A stretch of 64,000 nucleotides of DNA from Corynebacterium durum. Its GTDB lineage: Bacteria; Actinomycetota; Actinomycetes; Mycobacteriales; Mycobacteriaceae. Positions 26,562 to 37,827 of the stretch are shown here, in pieces. The notes beneath the pieces are model-generated. The model worked only from the letters and a program-made list of their open reading frames with translations, ran no database searches and was not told the DNA's origin. Each line of letters begins with the position of its first letter. Positions within the stretch are counted from its first letter, which is position 1. Location: assembly GCF_030408675.1 (NCBI RefSeq), contig NZ_CP047200.1:2542001-2606000 (forward strand). Reading direction: 5' to 3'. Made by a program: the position numbers and the translations under genes.

Positions 26562-26645
26562 ATGAAGAAAGCCTCCCACAGCATAACATCGTTAGCACTG
26601 CCGCCACTGGAGAATCGTCAATTAATTTCAGGATTGGGCGAGTGA
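26562..26645 (+). CDS. Possible 27-residue peptide
   Basis: An ATG preceded by GAAAGGAAAGGAAC opens a frame of 27 codons (MKKASHSITSLALPPLENRQ and six more residues) ending in TGA at 26645. The ribosome site is better than that of most genes nearby, and a TATAAA lies 23 bases upstream. It is divergent from the exporter genes and its last 28 bases overlap the end of the nitrilase gene on the other strand. It has no cysteine and no clear leader-peptide motif, so a lantibiotic is unlikely; it may be a regulatory peptide or chance. Confidence 0.3.
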   Translation: MKKASHSITSLALPPLENRQLISGLGE

Positions 26646-27466
26646 GGGGTTCTAGCAGGCCAGTCCAGCACCGGAATGGCTTTGCGTGCCCGCCGAACGT
26701 CGGTGAGATCGATGTCGCAGACAAGCACCTGCTCATCGTAGCCTGCTTCAATGATTCGCCGCCCAAACGGGGAGACCACGGCGGAATGTCCAATGCCGGT
26801 GGGGCCGTCGTCATGCCCGGCTGCAGTCTCTCCACCAGGCCGGGCCTGGTCTGCGGCAATAATGAAGCTGGTGGAGTCGAGGGCGCGGGCAGTGACCAGG
26901 GTTCGCCACTGGTCAAGTTTTCCAGGGCCGTCTTGCCAGGACGCTGGAACAACAATAACCTCAGCACCCAACTTGGCAAGGTTGATAAATTGTTCGGGGA
27001 AGCGGATGTCGTAGCAAATAGCCACGCCGACACGGGCGCTCGGGGCGTCGAAAAGCATCAGATCGGTGCCGGGAGCAACGGTGTCAGATTCGCGGTAACC
27101 GAAGGCGTCGTATGTGTGTATTTTTTGGTAGCTTTCGTGTACGTCAGGGCCGGTAACCAGCGCCATGTTGGCCACGCGGTTCCGGGTTGTACCGTCTTTG
27201 TCCACGGTGTCGGCGGGGCTGAACATGCCGATGACCGCGATGACCCCAAGTTCAGTCGCGTGGTCGCGGATGAGGGTGGCAAAGGGGCCGTCGAGGGGTT
27301 CGGCGATGGTGTCCAGCCGCCCACCACCGAAGGAACGCATAGTGGCCTCGGGAAAAACAACAAGCTCGGCGCCTTGAGCGACAGCGGTATCCATGCCGGA
27401 GATGACGTGGGACAAATTCTCCATTGTGTCCACACCTGACTGCATTTGTACAATCCCGATTCGCAT
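26618..27466 (-). CDS. Nitrilase-superfamily amidohydrolase
   Basis: Carbon-nitrogen hydrolase, probably of the omega-amidase / deaminated-glutathione amidase-like branch, cytosolic. The catalytic triad is visible as E40 (VVFPEA), K115 (SYQKIHTYD) and C151 (VAICYDIRFPE) in a 282-residue protein. The start ATG at 27466 has GGGAGA just upstream and begins at the first strand (RIGIVQMQSG); a longer frame upstream has no homology-like content. The true substrate cannot be told from sequence. Confidence 0.9.
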   Translation of the reverse strand: MRIGIVQMQSGVDTMENLSHVISGMDTAVAQGAELVVFPEATMRSFGGGRLDTIAEPLDGPFATLIRDHATELGVIAVIGMFSPADTVDKDGTTRNRVANMALVTGPDVHESYQKIHTYDAFGYRESDTVAPGTDLMLFDAPSARVGVAICYDIRFPEQFINLAKLGAEVIVVPASWQDGPGKLDQWRTLVTARALDSTSFIIAADQARPGGETAAGHDDGPTGIGHSAVVSPFGRRIIEAGYDEQVLVCDIDLTDVRRARKAIPVLDWPARTPHSPNPEIN

Positions 27467-27548
27467 ATCTCCCAGATTATGTGGATAAGTCCTAGTTGTA
27501 CACAGGCTGATGGGTGTGCGGGACGCACGGCGCACGGTGCTAACCAGT

Positions 27549-27803
27549 ATGGAAGGTATGGGATCTTTTACTCTTCCTCCAGAAGCTGTTGCTATTTTAA
27601 GCAACTTTAAGATGGCATCGTTTCAGGTCAACCCCGGACTGCAGCCGAGCCACACGAGTTCCGTGGTGTCGTCGTTGGTGGATGGCTGGATGTCCAAGAA
27701 TCGTTCGCTGTGCGAACGGCACGCAGCTTTGTGCGACAACATCGCCGATTTCTGTTCCACTCTCCAGGACATTGATGCCGACCTCGCATCGAGGTTGCGT
27801 TGA
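27549..27803 (+). CDS. Small helical protein upstream of DUF1023-like hydrolase
   Basis: 84 residues, predicted mostly helical (SSVVSSLVDGWMSKN; CERHAALCDNIADFCSTLQD; IDADLASRL), reminiscent of small ESX-secreted helical proteins although no WXG motif is present. Its stop overlaps the start of the next gene (TGATG), a sign of coupled translation. The ATG at 27549 lacks a good ribosome site; an ATG at 27558 is an alternative. Confidence 0.55.
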   Translation: MEGMGSFTLPPEAVAILSNFKMASFQVNPGLQPSHTSSVVSSLVDGWMSKNRSLCERHAALCDNIADFCSTLQDIDADLASRLR

Positions 27804-29041
27804 TGCCTCCTTCGTTGTTTCCCTTGAATAGCGAACAGCTGAGCAACCTGTCTGCCGCGTTGAAAAGTTCGGCAACAAACCTCGCCCACAATGCCGTCGA
27901 GGCTGCTGAGCGCTGGCAATACATTTATGGTCTAGGGCTCGCGGGCGAGTCCTTCAATGCTGCCTACGAACAGGAAGACATGACACATAGAGCAAGCAGG
28001 CAGACGGCAGCACAGTTGGCGGAGCTGGCGAGGACCATGGATAAGGCCGCAGCGAAGCAGAAAGTGCTGGATGGACTGGCACAGTATGCGCTTCCATTTC
28101 TGGAGGCCGAGGGGGAAATCAATATTCCTGTTTCTATTTTCATGACGCAGCTAGGCACACTCGCGCGGGCCTTGGACCTGGCCACTGCATTCGCCGCTTC
28201 AATGATCGGCGGTGACGATACCAAGGTTCGCGGACTCACACTCGCCGATTTTGGGGATATGTCAGCCGCCGAGATCAACGAGATCAATTCTCATCGCCTC
28301 ACCCCCGAGGCCGCCGCCGCGCTGGAGGAGTTCACCAAGGATCGCAAGCCGGGCGACCCACCAGTGCACGTGTTGGAGGTGGAACCGGGAAAGATGGTGG
28401 TGGCGGTTGGAGACATTGATACCGCCGATTCCATCACCACCCTGGTCGCCGGGGTGGGGTCCAGCAATCCTGCGGGCTGGGCGACGTACCTGCACAGAAC
28501 CGACCTGATTCAACAGCACACGCACGGTGCCGCGATCATGTGGCTGGGTTACGACGCCCCGCCTTCCGTGCCCGCCGCCGTCAACCCACGCGCTGCCCGT
28601 GAGGGGGCGCCTTCCTTGCAGGAGATGCAGAGTACGCTGCGCAGACGGGATGAAGTGCGCAACGGGGCGTCGAAAAGCGGGCATAGGCAGCGGCTTCTCG
28701 TGGCTGCACATAGTTTCGGCTCGTTGTTGGCCTTTACGGCAGCAGCGTCACCAGGCGGCCTGGAGGCCGATGGGTTGTTGGCGATGGGAAGCCCCGGAGC
28801 TGCGGTGCTGCACAAAAGCCAGTTGAATTTGCATGCAACTGATGGTGATCCTGAGGTGTACGCGGTCACCGGCTCGCGCGATTGGATCAGTATGTTGGGC
28901 TCGGCATTTGGCGGCTATCATGGTGCCGATCCTTCGGATGCATTGTTCGGAGCGGAACGGTGGCCTTCAGAGTCCGACCATGATTATTGGAAGGATGAGT
29001 CTTTTTTGAAGCGTGTGGGCGAGGCCGCCAACGCACGGTAA
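27803..29041 (+). CDS. DUF1023-like alpha/beta hydrolase with helical N-terminal domain
   Basis: 412 residues. Residues 1-130 are helical and Ala-rich (SEQLSNLSAALKSSATNLAH), like the helical front domain of actinobacterial DUF1023 proteins, many of which are linked to ESX-type secretion. From about 150 an alpha/beta hydrolase follows, with MVVAVGDIDTADSITTLVAGVGSS, IMWLGYDAPP, the nucleophile elbow VAAHSFGSLLAF, LLAMGSPGAAV and VTGSRDWISMLG. The Ser, a following Asp and a His near GGYHGADPSDALFG could form a triad. No signal peptide. Lipase or esterase activity is a family-based guess. Confidence 0.75.
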   Translation: MPPSLFPLNSEQLSNLSAALKSSATNLAHNAVEAAERWQYIYGLGLAGESFNAAYEQEDMTHRASRQTAAQLAELARTMDKAAAKQKVLDGLAQYALPFLEAEGEINIPVSIFMTQLGTLARALDLATAFAASMIGGDDTKVRGLTLADFGDMSAAEINEINSHRLTPEAAAALEEFTKDRKPGDPPVHVLEVEPGKMVVAVGDIDTADSITTLVAGVGSSNPAGWATYLHRTDLIQQHTHGAAIMWLGYDAPPSVPAAVNPRAAREGAPSLQEMQSTLRRRDEVRNGASKSGHRQRLLVAAHSFGSLLAFTAAASPGGLEADGLLAMGSPGAAVLHKSQLNLHATDGDPEVYAVTGSRDWISMLGSAFGGYHGADPSDALFGAERWPSESDHDYWKDESFLKRVGEAANAR

Positions 29042-29044
29042 ATG

Positions 29045-29099
29045 CACGTCGGCCCACCCCACACCGCACAGGGAAAGCGGCGGGAGGCGGGCCGACGTG
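29045..29099. terminator. Inverted repeat between the hydrolase gene and adhA
   Basis: CACGTCGGCCC (29045-29055) and GGGCCGACGTG (29089-29099) are perfect 11-base arms around a 33-base G/C-rich loop, followed on the plus strand by GTCTCTTTTA. It sits between convergent genes and probably ends transcription in both directions. The loop is unusually long. Confidence 0.55.
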
Positions 29100-29107
29100 T
29101 GTCTCTT

Positions 29108-30151
29108 TTAGTAGCGGATGCTCATGCGTCCGTCGATACGGCCGTGGCGCATATCGTCAAACACAGTGTTGATGTCGTCGAGTTTGCACTCGGTGACGGT
29201 GGGCTTAATCAGGCCGCGGGCGTAGAAGTCCAGGGCCTCTTCCAGGTCCTGGCGGGTACCCACCAGGGAGCCGCGGATGGTCAGGCCCTTGAACACGATC
29301 TCGAAGATCGGTGCGGGGAATTCCCCTGGGGGCAGACCGTTGAACACGATGGTGCCGTTCTTGCGGGCCATCTTGATGGCCTGCCCGAATGCCTGCTCGT
29401 GCACAGCTGTCACCAGCACACCGTGTGCACCGCCGCCGGTGAATTCAGCCACGGCTTCGCCGGGATCAACCTCGCGAGCATTTACGGTGAATTCTGCACC
29501 ATGCTTGCGGGCAAGTTCCAGCTTCTCATCGGCAATGTCCACGGCAATGACACGCATGCCCATGGCCACGGCGTACTGCACAGCAATGTGACCGAGGCCG
29601 CCGACGCCAGAGATAACCACCCACTGGCCAGGGCGGGTCTCCGTCATCTTCAGGCCCTTGTACACGGTCACGCCTGCACAGAGGATGGGGGCAACCTCAA
29701 GCAGGTCAGCACCTTCTGGAATGTGTGCGCAGTAGCGGGTATCTACCAGCATGTATTCACCGAAGGAACCATCAACCGTGTAGCCGCCGTACTCGGCGTT
29801 GTCGCACAGTGTTTCCCAACCGGTGCGGCAGTGCTCACAGACACCACAGGCGGACCATAGCCAGACGTTACCAACAAGGTCACCAATCTTGACTGCGTGC
29901 TCGCCGGGGCCGAGTTTGACCACTTCACCCACGCCCTCGTGGCCGGGGACGAAGGGCAGACCTGGCTTGATCGGCCAGTCCCCCTGAGCTGCGTGCAGGT
30001 CAGTGTGGCACACACCCGAGGTAAGTACCTTCACCAGTGCCTCGTTTGGTCCCGGCTCCGGCAGGTCAATGTCTTTGAGGTTGAGGTCTTTGTTGAACTC
30101 TTCAACCACGGCAGCATGGAACTGGTCTGGGTGCTCTGCGTTGGAAGTCAT
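29108..30151 (-). CDS. adhA: Zinc-dependent alcohol dehydrogenase
   Basis: Oxidises ethanol and other primary alcohols to aldehydes with NAD+. Catalytic zinc ligands are C48 (GVCHTD) and H71 (GHEGVG); structural zinc ligands C102, C105, C108 and C116 (CGVCEHCRTGWETLC); the NAD fold shows GVGGLGHIAVQYA. The 347 residues match AdhA of C. glutamicum in length and in vicinity to ald, with which it acts in ethanol use. AAGGAGAAAAGCAG precedes the ATG at 30151. It lies 124 bases behind ald, and the GC-rich gap suggests an own promoter or processing. Confidence 0.95.
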   Translation of the reverse strand: MTSNAEHPDQFHAAVVEEFNKDLNLKDIDLPEPGPNEALVKVLTSGVCHTDLHAAQGDWPIKPGLPFVPGHEGVGEVVKLGPGEHAVKIGDLVGNVWLWSACGVCEHCRTGWETLCDNAEYGGYTVDGSFGEYMLVDTRYCAHIPEGADLLEVAPILCAGVTVYKGLKMTETRPGQWVVISGVGGLGHIAVQYAVAMGMRVIAVDIADEKLELARKHGAEFTVNAREVDPGEAVAEFTGGGAHGVLVTAVHEQAFGQAIKMARKNGTIVFNGLPPGEFPAPIFEIVFKGLTIRGSLVGTRQDLEEALDFYARGLIKPTVTECKLDDINTVFDDMRHGRIDGRMSIRY

Positions 30152-30275
30152 CTGCTTTTCTCCTTGAAAAGTAGTAGGAATGAAAGTCTTGAAATATGTG
30201 GCGCACCCTGCGGTGCTGCACGGCGCGCCAAGTCAGAGGTCAGGGGGGATGGCTGAGGATGCCAGAACAGGTGCG

Positions 30276-31796
30276 TTAGAACAGGCCGACGGGTTTCTCG
30301 TCGTAGGACACCAGCATGCACTTAACTTCCTGGTACTGACGCAGCATCATGAGGTGGTTTTCGCGACCAATGCCGGATTCTTTGTACCCACCGAATGCTG
30401 CGTGAGCTGGGTAATTGTGGTAATTGTTCACCCACACGCGGCCCGCCTGGATGGCACGCCCTGCCCGATAGGCAATGTTCTGATTTCGGCTCCACACACC
30501 AGCACCGAGGCCAAAGAGCGTGTCGTTGGCAATGGCGATGGCCTCATCAAAATCCTTGAAGGTAGCCACGGACAGTACGGGGCCGAAAATTTCATCCCGG
30601 AAGCAGCTCATGGTGTTATCCCCACGGAACACCGTTGGCTCGATGTAGTATCCACCTTCAAGCCCCTCGAGCTTTGCGACGTGCCCGCCCGCCAGCACTT
30701 GCGCACCTTCAGCAGGTCCGGACTCCAGGTAACTGGAAATCTTATCCATCTGCTCTTGGGAGGTTTGAGCACCCATCTGCACGTCCGTGTCGAGCGGGTT
30801 GCCCACGCGGAGTTTCTTCACGCGTTCCACTGCCAGCTTGAGGAACTCATCGGCAATATCCTCGTGTACCAGGGCGCGGGACGGGCAGGTACACACTTCG
30901 CCCTGGTTGAGAGCGAACATGGTGAAACCTTCAACAGCTTTGGCCAGGTAATCGTCGTCCTTGTCCATCACATCGGGGAAGAAGATATTGGGCGATTTTC
31001 CACCGAGTTCGAGAGTGACGGGGATGACTTTGTCTGCGGCCATCTTGTTGATGAGCTTGCCCACTGGAGTGGACCCTGTGAAGGCGATCTTGTTGACGCG
31101 ACCCGAGCCAACAAGCGCGGAACCTGTTTCCTCGCCCGTACCGTTGACCACGTTCAACACTCCGGGTGGGATGAGGTCACCAACGAGGTCCAGCCAGTAC
31201 AAGATGGATGCGGGCGTCTGCTCAGCTGGTTTCACCACGGTAGGACATCCTGATGCCAATGCCGGAGCAATTTTCCACGCTGCCATCAAAAGCGGAAAAT
31301 TCCACGGGATGATTTGCCCGACTACCCCAATCGGCTCATGGAAATGGTAGGCAACGGTGTCGTTATCAATTTGTGAAATATGGCCTTCTTGAGCGCGAAT
31401 CGCACCCGCAAAGTACCGATAGTGATCAATTGCAAGCGGAATATCTGCCGCAAGAGTTTCACGAACCGGCTTACCATTTTCCCATGTTTCAGCAACAGCA
31501 ATTTGTTCTAAATGCTGTTCCATTCGGTCGGCAATATTATTGAGAACACGGGCACGCTCAGCTGGTGAACTAGTTGCCCATGATTCTCGTGCAGCATGTG
31601 CAGCGTCCAGTGCTTTATCAACATCGGCGGCGCTTGACCGCGCTACCTGGCAAAACACTTCCCCAGTCACCGGAGTGATATTGTCCATGTACTGACCCTC
31701 AACGGGAGGCACCCACTCTCCACCTATGTAATTTTCGTACCGTGGCTTGAAAGTGACAATCGACCCGTCGGTCCCCGGGTTCGCATATACAGTCAT
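30276..31796 (-). CDS. ald: Acetaldehyde/aldehyde dehydrogenase
   Basis: NAD-dependent dehydrogenase that oxidises acetaldehyde to acetate. The 506 residues carry [21 protein letters not shown], the glycine motif [22 protein letters not shown] with the general base Glu, and the catalytic Cys in [11 protein letters not shown]. Size and neighbour adhA match Ald of C. glutamicum. The ATG at 31796 starts [17 protein letters not shown] lies 12 bases upstream, rather far. Upstream lie about 820 bases without a gene, with RamA-like G/C tracts. Confidence 0.95.
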   Translation of the reverse strand: MTVYANPGTDGSIVTFKPRYENYIGGEWVPPVEGQYMDNITPVTGEVFCQVARSSAADVDKALDAAHAARESWATSSPAERARVLNNIADRMEQHLEQIAVAETWENGKPVRETLAADIPLAIDHYRYFAGAIRAQEGHISQIDNDTVAYHFHEPIGVVGQIIPWNFPLLMAAWKIAPALASGCPTVVKPAEQTPASILYWLDLVGDLIPPGVLNVVNGTGEETGSALVGSGRVNKIAFTGSTPVGKLINKMAADKVIPVTLELGGKSPNIFFPDVMDKDDDYLAKAVEGFTMFALNQGEVCTCPSRALVHEDIADEFLKLAVERVKKLRVGNPLDTDVQMGAQTSQEQMDKISSYLESGPAEGAQVLAGGHVAKLEGLEGGYYIEPTVFRGDNTMSCFRDEIFGPVLSVATFKDFDEAIAIANDTLFGLGAGVWSRNQNIAYRAGRAIQAGRVWVNNYHNYPAHAAFGGYKESGIGRENHLMMLRQYQEVKCMLVSYDEKPVGLF

Positions 31797-32617
31797 GAAA
31801 ATTTCACACTCCTTACGATGGGGCCTCACATGAGTTAGTGGGGTTGCGGTCCATGCTAACCAAAATTCGCCACATTCTGAATCACGTTTTGACCACAATA
31901 GAAAACTATCGCCAATAGCAACACTCGCTCCCCCGGTTCCCCCTGGTTATATCAATTTTAGAAACGAGATAACATGAGATAATCACCCTATACCAGGGGT
32001 GCCCCATTACCCGGAAGGCCAGATGGATTCAGCCCACAACCGCGAACACGGCCGCCATTTTACGTCCCCCACCCCACCTACTGGCACCACATACCACCTC
32101 CCGTTCTGTGACTAAGCAGACACCTCCACTACCCCCGTAGGGGTGACCCCCAGGCAGAGCGTAAAACGCCATTAATTCACAGAAGGATTCACAATAAGTT
32201 TCCCCCGACCATGCCCCCGTTCACTATAAGAATGCTTGTCAGCATTTTTTCCAACGAAAAGCAACGATCAATATGTGGTTTTATTACCCCATGATAAATC
32301 AGCACTGATACCTGCCCAACTGGTATCTATCGGGGTACAAAAAATATCTAATCGGCACAAATATCTTGTGCACGCGCCTCCCCCGACTGTGTGGGATCCG
32401 GCGCTGAAATGATTTGTTCAAAAACCAGAAGCCAGTACGGCAAACGAACGCGTAAATACATCCCCGCCGATAGCGTCCACGACACAAATCCACCGCCATG
32501 CAATCAGATCAGTACCGCACTCAACCCATGCACACAATCTTGCTTCATGGCCGATGCTGTGGCATACACCTCCGCCTCGGCATGGCGAGCAAGTTGGATC
32601 GCTATGCCGATGACGTT
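31797..32617. promoter_or_regulatory. Long upstream region of ald with RamA-box-like tracts
   Basis: 820 bases without a convincing gene. It contains AGGGGTGCCCC near 31995 and a cluster ACCCCC-GTAGGGGTGACCCCC at 32131-32151. Runs of this type (ACCCC/AGGGGT) are bound by RamA, which activates ald and adhA in C. glutamicum. TGTGACTAAGCAGACA near 32107 is a weak match to the GlxR site TGTGA-N6-TCACA. The part from 32300 to 32617 contains only short, unconvincing frames. Confidence 0.4.
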
Positions 32618-33067
32618 TTACGCCCCCGTATCCTTCCGCCCCCGGCGCTTACGGTTAGGGTCCCACATGACCACCGCCGTGGAACGTGGAACATGCACGA
32701 TCTCACCACGGGACCGCAGAGACTCATGCTCAAGATGAGCAACCTCCGCTTTCAAGCGGTTGATTTCGGCACGGGCTTCGTCGAGTTCTTGTTGTAGGTT
32801 TTCATTTTCTTGGTTGAGGGAGATGATGGCCTTAATTCCTGCCAGGTTCACTCCCTCTTCTTGGCTTAGTCGCTGGATTTCGCGCAGCACATCAACATCC
32901 CGGCGGGAGTAGCGGCGACCCCCACCGCGGGTGCGCTGCGGGATAACAAGCCCCATGCGGTCATATGTCCGCAGGGTTTGGGCGTGCATTCCCGCCAACT
33001 CAGCTGCAACGGAAATCACAAACACTTCACCACCGTCGCTGTTGTTGCGCGTATTGTGCGTTGGCAT
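32618..33067 (-). CDS. hspR: MerR-family heat-shock repressor HspR
   Basis: Represses chaperone genes by binding HAIR elements, with DnaK as corepressor. The winged helix-turn-helix is at residues 15-85 (FVISVAAELAGMHAQTLRTYDRMGLV; GGRRYSRRDVDVLREIQRL), followed by a coiled coil (NQENENLQQELDEARAEINRL) and a basic tail. 149 residues, normal for HspR. It is the last gene of the dnaK set, and HAIR sites lie before dnaK and clpB, giving a feedback circuit. Confidence 0.95.
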   Translation of the reverse strand: MPTHNTRNNSDGGEVFVISVAAELAGMHAQTLRTYDRMGLVIPQRTRGGGRRYSRRDVDVLREIQRLSQEEGVNLAGIKAIISLNQENENLQQELDEARAEINRLKAEVAHLEHESLRSRGEIVHVPRSTAVVMWDPNRKRRGRKDTGA

Positions 33068-33106
33068 TGTGACACCGTCACCTTCTTTCCCTTAGTAGTA
33101 TATCTT

Positions 33107-34330
33107 CTATGTCGCACTTCCAACGGTGTTTCCGACCCAACCCGCACGTGGGTCAAACCCGCTTTCTTGCTCCAACCTGGCGTATTCCTCCAGCGCCGCA
33201 CGTGCCCCATCACTGAGGTTCTTGGGCACCTTCACATCAACGGTGACCAGCAGATCCCCGCTTTGTCCATTACGCTTTGGCACACCGCGTCCACGTACCC
33301 GCAGTGTACGGCCGTTAGGCGTTCCCGCCGGTACCTTCACCCGGACTGGGGTGGTCAAGGTAGGGACCGAAATGGCTCCACCGAGCGCCAGGTCCGTAAA
33401 GGACACGGGGACGGTGATTTTTAGGTCGTCGCCACTGCGCTTAAACACTGGGTCGGGCCGGACGTGGACAGTGACAAACAGATCACCCGCAGGCTTGCCG
33501 TTGGGGCCTGCTTCTCCTTTACCTGCGAGCCGCACTTTCTGCCCGTTATCCAGCCCTGGGGGGATACGCACGGTGATGGTGCGGGTGCGGTGCACTGTAC
33601 CGGTACCAGTACAGTCGGAGCAGGGATCAGTAATCACCTGCCCCGTGCCGCTGCAGTGCACGCAGGGCGCGGAAAACCCGAATGCCCCTTGGTTTTCAGA
33701 GGTAAACCCGGTGCCGTTGCAGTATCGGCAGGCCGTCGGATTTCCGGTTTTGGATCCAGAGCCGTGGCAGGTGGTACAAGGTGCCTCGCCGGTGAGCTGT
33801 ATGGGCAGTGTTGTACCCTGGGTGGCTTCCCGGAAGTCCAGCGTAATATCCGCTTCCACGTCCGCTCCCCTCGTGGGTCGGGCCGTGTTGCGTGGGGTAC
33901 CCCCGCCACTGCCGCCGCGGTTGAAGAGTCCACCGAAAATATCGCTAAAGCTACTACCATCGGATGAGAATCCACCGCGGCCACCACCAAAGAGGTCACT
34001 GACGTCAAAGTCCGCAGCTTGTCGGAATCCACCACCGAAACCGGTGCTGTTGCCGCCGAAGCCGCCGCTACCGAACCCTGGAATGCCACCAGAGGCGATG
34101 AGGTCTTTGAGTTCGTCGTATTCTTTACGCTTCTTGTCGTCGCCGAGAACGTCATACGCCTCAGCTACTTTTTTGAAGCGTTCCTCAGCAACCTTGTCAC
34201 CTGGGTGTTTATCGGGGTGGTTATCGCGGGCAAGCTTGCGGTAGGCTCGTTTGATTTCGTCTGCGGTGGCGGACGAGGAGACCCCCAGATCCGCGTAATA
34301 GTTCTTGTCTGCCCATTCTCGTTGAGTCAC
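33107..34330 (-). CDS. dnaJ: Chaperone DnaJ
   Basis: Co-chaperone that brings substrates to DnaK and stimulates its ATPase. J domain at residues 10-75 with the HPD motif (NHPDKHPGD), a Gly/Phe-rich region ([16 protein letters not shown]), four CxxCxGxG zinc repeats ([32 protein letters not shown]) and a C-terminal beta domain; 407 residues. It starts with GTG at 34330, AGGAGATGCCCA upstream. The gene is separated from grpE by an opposite-strand gene, so it cannot simply be an uninterrupted dnaK-grpE-dnaJ message without antisense sequence in between. Confidence 0.96.
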   Translation of the reverse strand: MTQREWADKNYYADLGVSSSATADEIKRAYRKLARDNHPDKHPGDKVAEERFKKVAEAYDVLGDDKKRKEYDELKDLIASGGIPGFGSGGFGGNSTGFGGGFRQAADFDVSDLFGGGRGGFSSDGSSFSDIFGGLFNRGGSGGGTPRNTARPTRGADVEADITLDFREATQGTTLPIQLTGEAPCTTCHGSGSKTGNPTACRYCNGTGFTSENQGAFGFSAPCVHCSGTGQVITDPCSDCTGTGTVHRTRTITVRIPPGLDNGQKVRLAGKGEAGPNGKPAGDLFVTVHVRPDPVFKRSGDDLKITVPVSFTDLALGGAISVPTLTTPVRVKVPAGTPNGRTLRVRGRGVPKRNGQSGDLLVTVDVKVPKNLSDGARAALEEYARLEQESGFDPRAGWVGNTVGSAT

Positions 34331-34366
34331 TGGGCATCTCCTCCTTTCTGTACAGTGAGAATTATT

Positions 34367-35341
34367 ATGTCGCTAATTAAAGGTATAAAAAAGTTCTTTG
34401 GCATGGACCCTGACCAGTTCAAAGACCACGTTTTTCCAGAGCTTACCCGCCAACAGGCGGATCGCTTCCGGGCGTTGCTCCATAAGGAGTTTCGGAAACG
34501 CGGCATTGAGATAGAGCTGATGCAGCGGATCGTCAGTCTTGAGTTTCCGTCTGGCACCCGCGGCACGATTGACTTAGAAAACCTGTACCGCACCCTGTCG
34601 CAGGATCCCGAGCGCATGGAGGAGCTGGTCGCTGACTTTGTTCCTCATGTGCTGTCGTTCCCAGAGACAGAGTCTCTGACTGATGCAGAGTTTTATTCAG
34701 TTCTTAAAATTCGTTTAATGGCCCCACCCGCGCAACCGCTGCCCAAGCAGGACGACTGGATGGAGTGGCCTTTTAGTAAAGATATTGTGGTCCAGCTGGT
34801 GCAGGACGGTGAACACACCATCGCCTCCCTCAACTCTGATGTTGCGCTGTCTCACGGCGACCCAGCGGACTTGATCAGGATTGGGGAACGCAACACCTGG
34901 CAGGAGCTGGTGGACGCGGATGTGGATGTGGAGCATTTTGCCCCTGACCACGATTCACCTGGTGCCTCCATGTGGGCTGTCGAGTCAAACTCGTTTTTCA
35001 CCGGAAGCGCCCCACTGTTTTTGGAAAAGATCCTGCAGCGGTGGATTCCCAACCTGGACCAACGTGCTGGCGTGTTGTTCGCTGTCCCGCACCGTCACCT
35101 CCTGCTCGCGCGGGAGGTGACACAGGGTACAAACCTTTTTGAGGGCGTGAACTTCATGTCAAAGATCGCCTACCAGCAGTGGGAGTCCCAAGCTGGCCCG
35201 ATTTCGCCGTCGCTGCACCTGATGTATGCGGGTGAGTTGACGGCGATTTCTGAGTTCGCCACCGACGAGGAAGGCAAGGTCATCATGGGCATTCGCCCAA
35301 CTGATTACCTCATGGACATGCTTAACTCGGATCAGCAATGA
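34367..35341 (+). CDS. DUF1444-like protein inserted between grpE and dnaJ
   Basis: 324 residues from an ATG at 34367; GAGA stands before it. The N-terminus is basic and amphipathic ([22 protein letters not shown]). Later parts such as [70 protein letters not shown] and [16 protein letters not shown] resemble the DUF1444/YtpQ family, whose function is unknown. It has no signal peptide. It is divergent from dnaJ by 36 bases and its last 20 bases overlap the end of grpE on the other strand. Longer frames starting further upstream run antisense to dnaJ and are not credible. Confidence 0.7.
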   Translation: MSLIKGIKKFFGMDPDQFKDHVFPELTRQQADRFRALLHKEFRKRGIEIELMQRIVSLEFPSGTRGTIDLENLYRTLSQDPERMEELVADFVPHVLSFPETESLTDAEFYSVLKIRLMAPPAQPLPKQDDWMEWPFSKDIVVQLVQDGEHTIASLNSDVALSHGDPADLIRIGERNTWQELVDADVDVEHFAPDHDSPGASMWAVESNSFFTGSAPLFLEKILQRWIPNLDQRAGVLFAVPHRHLLLAREVTQGTNLFEGVNFMSKIAYQQWESQAGPISPSLHLMYAGELTAISEFATDEEGKVIMGIRPTDYLMDMLNSDQQ

Positions 35342-35857
35342 TCACCATGGCGGTGCGGATCAGACGGTCGCCCATCTGGTAGCCGCGCCGCAGCACAGTG
35401 CCCAGTACTTTCTCTTCTCCGCTGGACAGGTCCTGCACCGCTTCGTGTTTCTCGTGATCGAAGGCATCGCCTTCTTCACCGACAACGGTCACCGAGAACT
35501 TATTCAGCACTGCATGGAACTTGTCCGATACGGACTTGAGCGGCCCGGACTCCAAGTCGCCGTGTTGGGCGGCGAGGTCAAGGTCGTCGAGAATGGGCAG
35601 CAGCTCAGTGATCACACTGGCTTTAGCCGTCTCCACGATCCCGGCACGATCACGCTCTGTCCTGCGCCGATAGTTGGCGTATTCAGCGGTGACGCGCTGG
35701 AGGTCCTCGGTGCGTTCGGCGAGTTCAGCCTCAAGGCTGGTGATCTCGCCATCACCGTCGGCATCAACATCGGGGGCATCCGCGTCGAGTTCGAGGTCAA
35801 TATCCTGCGTATCGACGTCGCGGTCCTCTAGGTTGTCCGAAACCTCTGGGTTGTCAC

Positions 35858-35861
<4 letters not shown>
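35322..35861 (-). CDS. grpE: Nucleotide exchange factor GrpE
   Basis: Releases ADP from DnaK. 179 residues: an acidic N-terminal arm (residues 1-40), a long helix ([30 protein letters not shown]), and the beta-domain end with [43 protein letters not shown]. The GTG start at 35861 overlaps the dnaK stop (GTGA), so it is translated together with dnaK. The 3' end overlaps the opposite DUF1444-like gene. Confidence 0.95.
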
Positions 35862-37702
<1,841 letters not shown>

Positions 37703-37752
37703 AATGTTTTCCTCCTAAGGATCTAGAGTCTTTCACTCTGCTTTGAATCTTC

Positions 37753-37773
37753 ATTGAGTGAGCCTCACTCAAC
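37753..37773. promoter_or_regulatory. HAIR element (HspR site) of dnaK
   Basis: ATTGAGT-N7-ACTCAAC, 51 bases before the dnaK start. Seven-base arms with the seven-base spacer of the HspR consensus; it lies downstream of the SigH-like promoter, in the expected leader. Confidence 0.85.
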
Positions 37774-37788
37774 CTTTACATCTTCTCC

Positions 37789-37814
37789 AACGCACGCGTT
37801 TCCAAAGTTGTTCC
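37789..37814 (-). promoter_or_regulatory. SigH-like promoter of dnaK
   Basis: On the minus strand GGAAC (37814-37810) and GTT (37791-37789) are 18 bases apart, exactly as before clpB. Confidence 0.5.
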
Positions 37815-37827
37815 CACTCGACTCAAC
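37807..37827. promoter_or_regulatory. Degenerate second HAIR element of dnaK
   Basis: GTTGTTC-N7-ACTCAAC keeps the right half and spacing of the HAIR site, but the left half matches only partly. It overlaps the -35 block of the SigH-like promoter, as at clpB. The two sites are 54 bases apart. Confidence 0.45.

Noticed and set aside
34019..34366. N-terminal extension of the DUF1444-like gene
   Set aside because: The upstream part runs antisense through the J domain and Gly/Phe region of dnaJ; the ATG at 34367 gives a natural start.
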